Below are positions 52,745 through 61,048 of a stretch of DNA of 64,000 bases, piece by piece. Source of the stretch: Paludibacteraceae bacterium (lineage in GTDB: Bacteria; Bacteroidota; Bacteroidia; Bacteroidales; Paludibacteraceae). Location of the stretch: positions 1 through 64,000 of the forward strand of contig JAKSLA010000004.1 in the NCBI GenBank assembly GCA_024401455.1, read 5' to 3'. Under the pieces are notes generated by a model. That model had not been told where the DNA came from. It saw only the letters and a program-made list of their open reading frames with translations, and made no database searches. The translations under genes were made by a program, and so were the position numbers. Numbering within the stretch: the first letter of the stretch is position 1; every line of letters begins with the position of its first letter.

Positions 52745-53806
52745 TCACAACGTGCCGTAATACTGTGCATACCATTCGGCAAACTTGCGGAGGCCCGTGC
52801 GAAGAGAGGTGCTCGGCTTGAATCCGAAATCTTGCTCAAGCGCTGTGGTGTCGGCAAAGGTCACAGGCACGTCGCCCGCCTGCATAGGCACCAACTGCTT
52901 GTGTGCCTCGAAATCGTAGTCGGCAGGCAACACCTTGGCACGAATCAACTCCTCTTGAAGGATGGTGACAAAATCGAGCAAATTCTCGGGATTGTTGTTA
53001 CCGATGTTATAGACCTTGTATGGCGGAATAGGCAAACCGTCCTCGCCATTCTCCTTCTCAGGTGCATGCTGCATGACACGCACCACGCCCTCCACGATAT
53101 CATCCACATAGGTGAAGTCGCGCTTGCAGTTGCCGTAGTTGAAAATCTGGATGGTCTTGCCCGCACGAAGTTTATCCGTAAAGCCGAAATAGGCCATGTC
53201 GGGGCGACCTGCAGGCCCGTAAACGGTGAAGAAACGGAGACCCGTGCTCGGAATGTTGTAGAGTTTACTGTAGGCATGCGCCATCAACTCGTTGCTCTTC
53301 TTGGTGGCTGCATAGAGCGATACGGGGTTGTCCACCTTGTCGTCGGTCGAATATGGCACCTTCTTGTTCGATCCATAGACGGAACTGGAAGAGGCATAGA
53401 CCAAATGCTCCACTTCGTGATGACGACAAGCCTCCAAAATGTTGTAGAATCCGATCAAATTGGACTCGATATAGGCATCGGGGTTGGTGATGCTGTAACG
53501 GACACCCGCCTGAGCAGCCAAATTGACCACCACCGAAAATTTATAATCCGAAAAAAGTTGGTCGATAAGTGACTTGTCAGCAATGGATCCCTTCACGAAG
53601 GTCCAATCACGGCCCAACGCCTCGATCTCACGCAGACGCTCATGCTTTATATTCACATCATAATAGTCAGTAATGCTATCGACACCTACCACTTTGATAT
53701 CGCTCACATCGTGAAACAAACGCTTCACTAAATTGCTTCCAATGAAACCGGCAGCCCCCGTCACCAAAACGGTCTTGCCTGAGAGAGATATATTTGATTG
53801 TAGCAT
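52745..53806 (-). CDS. UDP-glucuronate 4-epimerase-type SDR
   Basis: A 353-residue extended SDR. VTGAAGFIGSNLVKRLF lies at 15-31, NLAAQAGVRYSITNPDAYIE near 95-114, the Y-x3-K in YAATKKSNELMAHAYS near 148-163, and RFFTVYGPAGRPDMAYFGFT near 175-194, a stretch typical of CapI/LpsL epimerases converting UDP-GlcA to UDP-GalA. Ugd, which makes UDP-GlcA, is two genes upstream in the same direction. High GC resembles the chromosome backbone. Confidence 0.92.
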   Translation of the reverse strand: MLQSNISLSGKTVLVTGAAGFIGSNLVKRLFHDVSDIKVVGVDSITDYYDVNIKHERLREIEALGRDWTFVKGSIADKSLIDQLFSDYKFSVVVNLAAQAGVRYSITNPDAYIESNLIGFYNILEACRHHEVEHLVYASSSSVYGSNKKVPYSTDDKVDNPVSLYAATKKSNELMAHAYSKLYNIPSTGLRFFTVYGPAGRPDMAYFGFTDKLRAGKTIQIFNYGNCKRDFTYVDDIVEGVVRVMQHAPEKENGEDGLPIPPYKVYNIGNNNPENLLDFVTILQEELIRAKVLPADYDFEAHKQLVPMQAGDVPVTFADTTALEQDFGFKPSTSLRTGLRKFAEWYAQYYGTL

Positions 53807-53874
53807 CCTTTTGCGAATTTTGAATTTTGAATTATGAATTTTGAATTACGGTGGGGTTTCCGCGTCTTCGAGTT

Positions 53875-55146
53875 TTAAATGACCACCGTCTCGATAAGAG
53901 AGAGGGCCGTTTGTGCCGTAAGGGCATACGATGCTCCTTTGGTAAAAGAGAGGACGTCGCCAGCCTTGACGGACTGCGCCTTTCCGTTGATGGTTGCCAC
54001 GCCTTCGCCCGAGAGGATGGTCCAGACCCGGCTGTTCTCCTCTTGGATTTGGGCCTCCATCTGACCACCTGCTTTCATATTGAGTTTGAGCGTTTTGCTA
54101 CCCGATTGCACATCTAATACATGGTATTCGCCCCACGACTTCTCGGCAAACATAATGGGTTGGTCGAGATGATCCACATAGGGTTTGATGGCACTGCTCT
54201 GCTCTATCTCGCTGACCAAGATTCCCTCGGCACTGGCACTGACAATGACATCCTTCAATCCCATGCAGAGCACCGGCACGTCCAACTCGTTGATGACATG
54301 CACATTCTGGCAATCCTCATTGAGTATCGCCTTACCCATCGTCGGCTCATCCATAGCCTCAACCAACGTGTTCCAAGTACCCAAGTCTTTCCATTGGCCC
54401 CTAAAACGCATCACGGCAATGCTCTTCTCATGCTCCACCACGGCATAGTCGAAACTGATCTTGGTGAGCGTATCGTATTTAGCAAACAGGTCGTTGTAGT
54501 CTGTGAAGTCGATCAACTCATGCGCTCTGTTCAAGACATACCCCAACTTGTAAGCGAAGACACCTCCGTTCCAGAGGGCACCTTCGGCAATGTATTGCTT
54601 GGCCACCTCTTCCGTCGGCTTCTCCTTGAACGTGCGAACCACACTGACGTTCTCTTTCCCCTCGGGAATGATGTAGCCATATTTCTCGCTCGGATAGGTT
54701 GGCTCGATGCCCATCAGGGTCAGATTGGCCGTACCCTTCTCTGCCAAGTCGCTCAACTGCTTGAGGGCAGCGAAATAGTCATCCTCCACATAAGGATCGA
54801 CAGGGCAGACCACCACCGCCTCATCCTCGCGAACGCCCATCACATCATGGAGATAGGCCGTAGCCAAAGCAATGGCCGGGAACGTGTCCCTACGACATGG
54901 TTCCACACTGATGCCCACGGCGTTGCCCAACTGGTTGTGTATGGCACTGACCTGCGTCTCAGACGTGGCAATGGTCACCTTGGAATTGGCGTCCACCTTG
55001 CAAATCTGACGATAGACGCGCTGAACCATCGATTCATAATCGCCTGTCTCCGTCTTGAATATCTTGATGAACTGCTTGGAACGAATATCGTTGCTTAGCG
55101 GCCAAAGGCGTTTGCCCGAGCCACCGGATAATAGAACAATCTGCAT
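53875..55146 (-). CDS. manC: Mannose-1-phosphate guanylyltransferase (with mannose-6-P isomerase-like domain)
   Basis: Makes GDP-mannose, the precursor of GDP-fucose. From the ATG at 55146 it has 423 residues; the frame runs to 55179 but the first 11 residues are atypical. The nucleotidyltransferase domain opens VLLSGGSGKRLWPLSNDIRSKQF and has PCRRDTFPAIALA and GIEPTYPSEKYGYI; the C-terminal cupin domain runs from about 315 (KSWGEYHVLDVQSGSKTLKLN) with G-G-Q-M-E-A-Q-I-Q. The usual isomerase histidines in this cupin are not obvious (QIQEENSR), so isomerase activity is doubtful. Confidence 0.93.
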   Translation of the reverse strand: MQIVLLSGGSGKRLWPLSNDIRSKQFIKIFKTETGDYESMVQRVYRQICKVDANSKVTIATSETQVSAIHNQLGNAVGISVEPCRRDTFPAIALATAYLHDVMGVREDEAVVVCPVDPYVEDDYFAALKQLSDLAEKGTANLTLMGIEPTYPSEKYGYIIPEGKENVSVVRTFKEKPTEEVAKQYIAEGALWNGGVFAYKLGYVLNRAHELIDFTDYNDLFAKYDTLTKISFDYAVVEHEKSIAVMRFRGQWKDLGTWNTLVEAMDEPTMGKAILNEDCQNVHVINELDVPVLCMGLKDVIVSASAEGILVSEIEQSSAIKPYVDHLDQPIMFAEKSWGEYHVLDVQSGSKTLKLNMKAGGQMEAQIQEENSRVWTILSGEGVATINGKAQSVKAGDVLSFTKGASYALTAQTALSLIETVVI

Positions 55147-55180
55147 GATTTTAATTTCGTTATTTTTAATGATGGGCAAA

Positions 55181-55201
55181 GGGCAACCACAAGGGTTGCC
55201 C
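55181..55201. repeat. REP-like hairpin GGGCAAC/GTTGCCC, loop CACAAGG
   Basis: A perfect 7-bp stem (GGGCAAC at 55181-55187, GTTGCCC at 55195-55201) with a 7-base loop CACAAGG. It lies between ugd and manC and shares its loop with the 1.1-1.4 kb repeats. Confidence 0.7.
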
Positions 55202-55211
55202 GTACGGGGGA

Positions 55212-56543
55212 TTAATCCCGACGGAAAATATCGCGGGTATATACCTTATCCTTCACATCGTCGAGGCAAGCGTCGAAACGGTTGGCAAGGATGGCTTGTG
55301 ACTTTTTCTTGAACTCATCCAAGTTGTTGACTACCTTGCTGCCGAAGAAGGTGGAGCCATCCTCCAACGTCGGCTCGTAAATGATGACCGTAGCGCCTTT
55401 TGCCTTGATGCGCTTCATCACACCTTGAATGGAACTTTGACGGAAATTGTCGGAATTACTCTTCATGGTCAGACGATAAACGCCGATGACACACTCATTT
55501 TCGCGTTGAGCCGAATAATCCAACGAATTGTTATAATCATAATAACCAGCCATTTTCAAGACTTGGTCGGCAATGAAATCTTTACGCGTGCGGTTACTGT
55601 CAACGATGGCACGAATCAAATCCTCGGGCACATCCTGGTAGTTGGCCAACAACTGCTTGGTATCTTTGGGCAAACAATAGCCTCCATAACCGAACGAAGG
55701 ATTGTTGTAGTGGCTACCGATACGAGGGTCGAGCCCCACACCTTGGATGATGGCCTGCGAATCCAACCCCTTCACCTCAGCATAGGTATCCAACTCGTTG
55801 AAATAAGAGACACGAAGAGCCAGATAGGTGTTGGCGAACAACTTCACCGCCTCGGCCTCCTTCATGCCCATGAAGAGCGTATCGATGTCCTTCTTGATGG
55901 CGCCTTCCTGAAGCAACGCGGCAAAAAGACGGGCTGCCTCCTCCAAATTCTGACCTCCAATCTCACGAATTGCTTCATTCTCAACGCAATCCAACTGGTC
56001 GGAAATCTTAGGAGTACCCACGATGATACGGCTTGGATAAAGATTGTCATACAAGGCCTTGCTCTCACGAAGGAACTCTGGAGAGAACAAAAGGTTGAAC
56101 TTCTTGCCTTTCAACGCAGGATCGGTTCTGAAACGGTTCACATACTTCACATAGAGTGAGCGGGTATAACCCACAGGAATCGTACTCTTGATCACCATCA
56201 CCGCATCCGGATTGACAGAGAGGACGAGGTCGATAACCTCCTCCACATGAGAGGTGTCAAAATAGTTCTTCACCGTATCGTAGTTGGTCGGAGCGGCGAT
56301 CACTACAAAATCTGCATCAGCATAGGCCTTGGCACCATCCAGCGTAGCCGTAAGGTTCAACTCCTTCTCAGCCAAATACTGCTCAATATAATCGTCTTGG
56401 ATAGGCGATTTGCGGTTGTTGATCATCTCCACCTTTTCAGGCACGACATCAACAGCCGTCACAGCATGGTGTTGGCTCAAAAGCGTTGCAATACTCAAGC
56501 CTACATAGCCGGTTCCAGCCACAGCTATTTTAACATCTTTCAT
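55212..56543 (-). CDS. ugd: UDP-glucose 6-dehydrogenase
   Basis: Oxidises UDP-glucose to UDP-glucuronate. From the ATG at 56543 (preceded by GAGAG) it has 443 residues; the frame extends to 56567. The NAD motif is [25 protein letters not shown] and [20 protein letters not shown] are typical of UDP-glucose dehydrogenases, and the catalytic cysteine lies in [15 protein letters not shown] near residue 253. It supplies the 4-epimerase encoded two genes downstream. It is the first gene of this minus-strand run and has a TATCTTTG box 111 bp upstream. Confidence 0.95.
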   Translation of the reverse strand: MKDVKIAVAGTGYVGLSIATLLSQHHAVTAVDVVPEKVEMINNRKSPIQDDYIEQYLAEKELNLTATLDGAKAYADADFVVIAAPTNYDTVKNYFDTSHVEEVIDLVLSVNPDAVMVIKSTIPVGYTRSLYVKYVNRFRTDPALKGKKFNLLFSPEFLRESKALYDNLYPSRIIVGTPKISDQLDCVENEAIREIGGQNLEEAARLFAALLQEGAIKKDIDTLFMGMKEAEAVKLFANTYLALRVSYFNELDTYAEVKGLDSQAIIQGVGLDPRIGSHYNNPSFGYGGYCLPKDTKQLLANYQDVPEDLIRAIVDSNRTRKDFIADQVLKMAGYYDYNNSLDYSAQRENECVIGVYRLTMKSNSDNFRQSSIQGVMKRIKAKGATVIIYEPTLEDGSTFFGSKVVNNLDEFKKKSQAILANRFDACLDDVKDKVYTRDIFRRD

Positions 56544-56653
56544 CTCTCGCATAATTTCAAAAGGCAAAAAAGTTATAATTAATTTTATTCAATTCTATTC
56601 AATGCTAATCACCTATGCCACTCCAATAGGCCGGATGACAACGCAATAGTATG

Positions 56654-56661
56654 CAAAGATA
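56654..56661 (-). promoter_or_regulatory. Candidate -7 box for ugd (TATCTTTG)
   Basis: The minus strand reads TATCTTTG, matching TAnnTTTG, 111 bp upstream of the ugd ATG. A CAAA (TTTG on minus) lies about 26 bp further upstream, a little farther than the usual -33 spacing. Confidence 0.4.
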
Positions 56662-56711
56662 GGGAAAACCTTTTGAATTTCGAATGACAAAACAAGGATA
56701 TATATGTAGGG

Positions 56712-56770
56712 GGCTTCTATAAATTCCCCCGATTTTCTAATTTTACATCGCTAAGCGATTTATAGAAGCC
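56712..56770. repeat. 13-bp perfect inverted repeat in the ugd-proB gap
   Basis: GGCTTCTATAAAT (56712-56724) and ATTTATAGAAGCC (56758-56770) are exact inverted copies around a 33-bp spacer; the spacer holds a smaller hairpin ATCGC-TAA-GCGAT. A second possible pairing is GGGGG/CCCCC at 56709-56730. The 56568-56915 gap has no gene; it holds this element, two candidate promoters, the 56799 repeat and AATTCTTAATTC-type simple repeats. Confidence 0.7.
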
Positions 56771-56798
56771 AAATTAATTCTTAATTCTTAATTCAAAG

Positions 56799-56826
56799 AG
56801 AGACGCCCCAAGGGGACACATCTACG
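56799..56826. repeat. Palindromic repeat GAGACGCCCCAAGGGG...
   Basis: Near-copy of the 52103 repeat (AGACGCCCCAAGGGGACA then CATCTACGGG), upstream of proB. Confidence 0.6.
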
Positions 56827-56877
56827 GGAGCGACCAAATTAATTCTTAATTCTTAACTCTTAATTCTTAATTCTAAT

Positions 56878-56885
56878 TAACTTTG
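56878..56885 (+). promoter_or_regulatory. Candidate -7 box for proBA-argF' (TAACTTTG)
   Basis: TAACTTTG matches TAnnTTTG exactly, 31 bp before the proB ATG. Upstream DNA is a run of AATTCTTAA simple repeats and shows no clear -33 TTTG. Confidence 0.45.
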
Positions 56886-56915
56886 CGTTTTGAAACATAA
56901 TAGAAAAGATTGACG

Positions 56916-57995
56916 ATGCAGAACAAAAGGATTGCGATTAAGATAGGCAGCAATGTGCTGACAAAGAAAAACGGCACGTTGGACTATACCCGCATGTCGG
57001 CTTTGGTGGACCAGATTGCGGAACTTCACAACAGAGGCGTGGAAATCATCCTCATCTCTTCGGGAGCCGTTGCCGCCGGCCGCTCTAAAGTGCAAGCAGA
57101 CAAACTCGACGCTGTTTCAGCCCGACAACTTTTTTCGGCCATCGGACAGGCTGAATTGATCAACCGTTACCACATGCTCTTCACGGACAACGGCATCACT
57201 TGCGGCCAGGTACTCACCACCAAGGAGAGCCTCGGAACCCGCGGCCACTACCTCAACCAACGCAACTGCATGATGGTGATGATCGAACACGGCGTGATTC
57301 CTATCGTCAACGAAAACGACACCATCTCCGTCACAGAATTGATGTTTACCGACAACGATGAACTCTCAGGCTTGGTTGCCACCATGATGGATGCCGAGAA
57401 ACTCATCATCCTCAGCAATATCGACGGAATCTATAACGGCAACCCCAATGACCCCGAGGCTTCCGTCATCCGCGAGGTGCTCCCAGGCAAGCGCGACCTC
57501 TCCGCCTATATCCAGACGGGCAAATCAACTTACGGACGCGGCGGTATGCAGACAAAGACCAATATCGCCAGCAAGGTGGCCGACGAAGGCTTGGAGGTCA
57601 TCATCGCCAATGGCAAGAGAGATAACATTTTGATCGATTTGATCGACAATGAAGCCGATACCATCTGTACCCGCTTCATCGCTTCACCCGACCCCGTGTC
57701 AAGCGTCAAGAAATGGATTGCCCACAGCGAAGGCTTCGCCAAAGGGGAGATCCATTTGGACGGCCCTGCTTCTGAGGCATTGGTGGACGAAGAGGCTGCC
57801 AACTCGGTTTTGATGGTAGGCGTGACCAACGTCATCGGCAACTTTGAGAAGGACGACATCGTGAAAATCTTCGATGAAAAGGGCAATCAGATAGGTGTCG
57901 GCAAAACCCAATACAGCAGCGCCGAGGCCATCAGCATGATGGGCAAAAAGGGAGAAAAACCAATCGTCCACTACGATTACTTATATTTGTTATAA
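56916..57995 (+). CDS. proB: Glutamate 5-kinase
   Basis: First step of proline synthesis: ATP-dependent phosphorylation of glutamate. From the ATG at 56916 it has 359 residues (a TTG at 56910 would add two). The amino-acid kinase domain has IAIKIGSNVL, LISSGAVAAGRSK, NENDTISVTELMFTDNDELSG and GRGGMQTKTNIASK; a C-terminal PUA domain follows from about residue 270 (GEIHLDGPASEAL, IVKIFDEKGNQIGVG). First gene of the proB-proA-argF' run, 33 bp before proA. Confidence 0.97.
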   Translation: MQNKRIAIKIGSNVLTKKNGTLDYTRMSALVDQIAELHNRGVEIILISSGAVAAGRSKVQADKLDAVSARQLFSAIGQAELINRYHMLFTDNGITCGQVLTTKESLGTRGHYLNQRNCMMVMIEHGVIPIVNENDTISVTELMFTDNDELSGLVATMMDAEKLIILSNIDGIYNGNPNDPEASVIREVLPGKRDLSAYIQTGKSTYGRGGMQTKTNIASKVADEGLEVIIANGKRDNILIDLIDNEADTICTRFIASPDPVSSVKKWIAHSEGFAKGEIHLDGPASEALVDEEAANSVLMVGVTNVIGNFEKDDIVKIFDEKGNQIGVGKTQYSSAEAISMMGKKGEKPIVHYDYLYLL

Positions 57996-58028
57996 AACGG
58001 GAGAGAATCCCACTAAAAACAGGAAACA

Positions 58029-59276
58029 ATGGAGACTTTGGAAGTATTCAAAAAGGTAAAGGCAGCCACTCGCACCCTTAACCTCATCGAGAAAGAGACG
58101 ATAGACAAAGTGTTGCTCGCCTTGGCCGACGAAACGGAGGCTCAATGCGATGCCATCCTCAAGGAGAACCAGAAAGATCTTGACAAGATGGACAAGGCCA
58201 ATCCGATGTATGACCGTTTGATGTTGACGAAAGAACGCATCTCAGGCATTGCATCCGACATCCGCAACGTGGCGAAACTTCCGTCGCCGCTCGGCCGCAC
58301 ATTGGCTCAACGCACATTGGCCAACGGCTTGCAGATCTCCAAAATCACTGTTCCGTTCGGCGTCATCGGCATCGTCTATGAGGCTCGTCCGAATGTGACG
58401 TTCGACGTCTTCTCGCTCTGCTTCAAATCAGGCAACGCCTGCGTTTTGAAGGGCGGAACGGATGCCCACTGCTCCAACACAGCCATCATCAAGGTGATCC
58501 ATTCGGTGCTCGACAAGTTCGGCATCTGCAACGACATCGTCGCTCTGCTCCCTGCCGGACGTGAGGCAACAGGCGACCTGCTCAACGCTGTTGACTATGT
58601 GGACCTCATCATCCCTCGCGGAAGTTCCAACCTCATCAACTTCGTACGCCAAAACGCCAAGGTGCCTGTCATTGAAACGGGTGCCGGCATTTGCCACACT
58701 TATTTCGATGAAACGGGCGATTTGAAGAAGGGAGCCGACATCATATTCAACGGAAAGACACGCCGCGTGAGCGTCTGCAACGCCCTCGACTGCGTCATCA
58801 TCAACGAGAAGCGCCTACTCGACCTTCCAGCCCTCTGCGAACGGTTGGCCACTAAGAATGTGACGATCTTTGCCGACGTGAAGGCTTACACCGTATTGGA
58901 CGGAAAATATCCTGCCGCCCTCTTGAAGAAGGCCACGGAGGAGAGTTTCGGAACAGAGTTCCAGGACTACAAACTTGCCATCAAGACCGTTGCCTCCATC
59001 GAAGAAGCTTTGGCCCACATCGAAAAATATAGCTCAAAACATAGCGAAGCCATCGTCAGCGAAGACGAAGCAAGCATCGCCAAGTTCGACAAAATGGTGG
59101 ACGCCGCTTGCGTCTATACCAACGCCCCTACTTCCTGGACGGACGGCGCACAATTCGGACTCGGTGCCGAAATAGGCATCTCCACCCAAAAGATGCATGC
59201 CCGCGGCCCTATGGCTTTGGACGAGATAACCACCTACAAGTGGATCATCAAGGGTAACGGACAAATGCGCTCGTAA
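58029..59276 (+). CDS. proA: Glutamate-5-semialdehyde dehydrogenase (gamma-glutamyl phosphate reductase)
   Basis: Reduces gamma-glutamyl phosphate to the semialdehyde with NADPH; second step of proline synthesis. It is 415 residues, a normal length. [17 protein letters not shown] near residues 112-128, [13 protein letters not shown] near 140-152, the catalytic cysteine in [13 protein letters not shown] near 215-227, and [17 protein letters not shown] at the C-terminus are family motifs. Directly downstream of proB. Confidence 0.97.
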   Translation: METLEVFKKVKAATRTLNLIEKETIDKVLLALADETEAQCDAILKENQKDLDKMDKANPMYDRLMLTKERISGIASDIRNVAKLPSPLGRTLAQRTLANGLQISKITVPFGVIGIVYEARPNVTFDVFSLCFKSGNACVLKGGTDAHCSNTAIIKVIHSVLDKFGICNDIVALLPAGREATGDLLNAVDYVDLIIPRGSSNLINFVRQNAKVPVIETGAGICHTYFDETGDLKKGADIIFNGKTRRVSVCNALDCVIINEKRLLDLPALCERLATKNVTIFADVKAYTVLDGKYPAALLKKATEESFGTEFQDYKLAIKTVASIEEALAHIEKYSSKHSEAIVSEDEASIAKFDKMVDAACVYTNAPTSWTDGAQFGLGAEIGISTQKMHARGPMALDEITTYKWIIKGNGQMRS

Positions 59277-59324
59277 GCCAAATCTTTCGATTAAAAGGTA
59301 ATAAAATAAAAAGATATAAATATT

Positions 59325-60281
59325 ATGAGGACTTTAATGACTGCCCACGATTTGGGCGATTTGAACAAGGCTGTTCAAGAGGCCTTGGAGGTGAAGAAGA
59401 ACCGTTATGGTTACAAGCACCTCGGCGAAAACAAGACGCTCCTTTGCGTATTCTTCAACAACAGCCTCCGTACTCGTCTCAGCACCCAAAAGGCAGGTAT
59501 GAACTTGGGCATGAATACAATCGTGCTCGATGTAAACCAAGGTGCATGGAAATTGGAGACTGAGCGTGGCGTCATCATGGACGGCGACAAGTCAGAGCAC
59601 TTGTTGGAGGCCATTCCGGTTATGGCTTCGTTCTGCGACATCATCGGTGTTCGCTCGTTCGCCCGCTTCGAGAACAAGGCATTTGACTATGAGGAGACGA
59701 TTTTGAACCAATTCATCAAATATTCCGGCAAACCAGTATTCAGCATGGAGTCTGCTACGGTTCACCCTTTGCAAGCATTTGCCGACCTCATCACAATCGA
59801 GGAGCACAAGAAGGTGGCTCGTCCGAAAGTGGTGTTGACTTGGGCACCTCACCCACGCGCTCTTCCGCAAGCCGTTCCTAACTCATTTGCCGACTTTATG
59901 AACGAGGCAAACGTAGATTTCGTCATCACCCATCCTAAGGGCTATGAATTGGACGAAAAGTTCGTGCGCGGCGCCAAGGTCGAGTACGACCAAGATAAGG
60001 CCTTAGAGGGCGCTGATTTCGTTTATGCGAAGAACTGGTCGGCTTACCAAGATCCTAACTACGGACAAATCATCAGCAAGGATATGAATTGGACCATCAG
60101 CACCGAGAAGATGGCCTTGACCAACAATGGTAAGTTCATGCACTGCTTGCCTGTCCGTCGTAATATGATCGTAACGGACGACGTGATCGAGAGTGCTAAC
60201 TCTTTGGTCATTCCAGAGGCTGCCAACCGCGAGATTTCTGCAGAGACAGTGATCAAGAGATTGTTGGAAGACAACTTCTGA
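59325..60281 (+). CDS. argF': N-succinylornithine (or N-acetylornithine) carbamoyltransferase
   Basis: Carbamoyltransferase of arginine synthesis; in Bacteroides this branch uses N-succinylornithine. The 318-residue protein has FFNNSLRTRLSTQKA (carbamoyl-phosphate site, residues 43-57), VNQGAWKLETERGVIMDGDKSEHLLEA near 70-96 (shown split as WKLETERGVIMDGDKSEHLL), MESATVHPLQAFADL and FMHCLPVRRNMIV. Position 90, a proline in the characterised Bacteroides enzyme that sets succinyl versus acetyl preference, is serine here. It follows proA by 48 bp. Confidence 0.93.
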   Translation: MRTLMTAHDLGDLNKAVQEALEVKKNRYGYKHLGENKTLLCVFFNNSLRTRLSTQKAGMNLGMNTIVLDVNQGAWKLETERGVIMDGDKSEHLLEAIPVMASFCDIIGVRSFARFENKAFDYEETILNQFIKYSGKPVFSMESATVHPLQAFADLITIEEHKKVARPKVVLTWAPHPRALPQAVPNSFADFMNEANVDFVITHPKGYELDEKFVRGAKVEYDQDKALEGADFVYAKNWSAYQDPNYGQIISKDMNWTISTEKMALTNNGKFMHCLPVRRNMIVTDDVIESANSLVIPEAANREISAETVIKRLLEDNF

Positions 60282-60304
60282 TTGAACCAATAAAATAATA
60301 TTGT

Positions 60305-60348
60305 AATAGGAGGAAGCAGAACCGAGTTCTGACTTCCTCCTATTTTTT
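60305..60348 (+). terminator. Intrinsic terminator after argF'
   Basis: AATAGGAGGAAG (60305-60316) pairs fully with CTTCCTCCTATT (60333-60344), extended by CAGAAC/GTTCTG inside, with a 3-base loop; a T-run follows directly. It ends the proBA-argF' transcript 23 bp after the stop. Confidence 0.88.
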
Positions 60349-60352
60349 AAGA

Positions 60353-60380
60353 GGAGACGCCCCATGGGGATGTCTTTACA
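60353..60380. repeat. Palindromic repeat GAGACGCCCCATGGGG...
   Basis: Third near-copy of the 52103 and 56799 elements (GAGACGCCCCATGGGGAT then GTCTTTACAGGGG), directly after the argF' terminator. Confidence 0.65.
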
Positions 60381-60410
60381 GGGGAAGGAACAATTCTTAA
60401 CTCTTAATTC

Positions 60411-60446
60411 TTAATAAAAAAAGGCGGCCCTCAGAAAAGCCGCCTT
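60411..60446 (-). terminator. Intrinsic terminator after the GlsB-like gene
   Basis: AAGGCGGC (60421-60428) pairs with GCCGCCTT (60439-60446); on the minus strand a T-rich run (complement of TTAATAAAAA, 60411-60420) follows. It lies 60-90 bp beyond the stop of the minus-strand GlsB-like gene. Confidence 0.8.
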
Positions 60447-60507
60447 ACAGAAACTAAATTAGTTTATAAGTTCGTTTTATGCCTATATCTTTGTATAAAC
60501 TAAACTT

Positions 60508-60750
60508 TTACTTCTTTATCAATGAGATAACCCAAAGAAGGATAATAGCACCAATAGTAGCAGAGACAATGCTCCAAACGATGCCTTCCATTCCGAGTCC
60601 TAACAACCCGAATACAAAGTTACCTATGAAACCACCAATGATACCAATGATCAAATTCATCAAAAGGCCATTGCTTGATCCTGAAAACAACTTGCTGCCA
60701 GCGTAACCAGCAACACATCCAATAAGAATTGATATGATTATTCCTACCAT
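60508..60750 (-). CDS. GlsB/YeaQ/YmgE-family stress membrane protein
   Basis: An 80-residue, strongly hydrophobic protein of the transglycosylase-associated family. Three helices are visible: IISILIGCVAGYAGSKLF, LLMNLIIGIIGGFIGNFVFG and IVWSIVSATIGAIILLWVIS, rich in glycine. Members are small inner-membrane proteins induced by envelope or general stress; the molecular role is unknown. It stands alone between convergent argF' and the DUF4384 gene, with its own promoter box and terminator. Confidence 0.92.
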   Translation of the reverse strand: MVGIIISILIGCVAGYAGSKLFSGSSNGLLMNLIIGIIGGFIGNFVFGLLGLGMEGIVWSIVSATIGAIILLWVISLIKK

Positions 60751-60823
60751 AATTTTAATATAAAAATCTATTACTACTATATCCTATCTCTTGTCGAGCC
60801 GTATTTCATTTGGCTCAACACTA

Positions 60824-60831
60824 CAAATATA
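60824..60831 (-). promoter_or_regulatory. Candidate -7 box for the GlsB-like gene (TATATTTG)
   Basis: The minus strand reads TATATTTG, matching TAnnTTTG, 74 bp before the GlsB start. Confidence 0.4.
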
Positions 60832-60927
60832 GGGAATAAATCTAAAATTGCGCCACGAAGTCCGTTAAAAATTCAACCTTACGCACAAATTGATTTAGAA
60901 CAAGGGAAAAGATTTTTTAATAAGCCA

Positions 60928-60978
60928 GAAGGGGCTGTGCATCACCCATGCACTGAAAACAACATAGTGTAGCCCTTC
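60928..60978. other. Two-stem structured element in an intergenic gap
   Basis: GAAGGGGCT (60928-60936) can pair with AGCCCTTC (60971-60978) and encloses a second stem GTGCAT/ATGCAC (60937-60942 with 60947-60952). No run of T follows on either strand. It lies between the DUF4384 terminator and the GlsB promoter, in a gap without genes. Confidence 0.4.
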
Positions 60979-60989
60979 CCCAACCAGGC

Positions 60990-61039
60990 AAAAAGAGAAA
61001 AGAACCCACGACGGAATTGCTTTGCAACGCCATCGTGGG
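60990..61039 (-). terminator. Intrinsic terminator after the DUF4384 gene
   Basis: CCCACGACGG (61005-61014) pairs with CCATCGTGGG (61030-61039), with one G-T pair; a T-rich stretch follows on the minus strand (complement of AAAAAGAGAAAAGAA). It lies 10 bp beyond the DUF4384 stop. Confidence 0.8.
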
Positions 61040-61048
61040 CATAATATC

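Noticed and set aside
54121..55098. Long plus-strand frame of 325 codons
   Set aside because: Antisense to manC; no motifs and no start context.
56543..56915. Invertible capsule promoter of the Bacteroides type
   Set aside because: The inverted repeat has a 33-bp spacer that does not contain the candidate -7 box, and no recombinase gene is nearby; kept only as a structural element.
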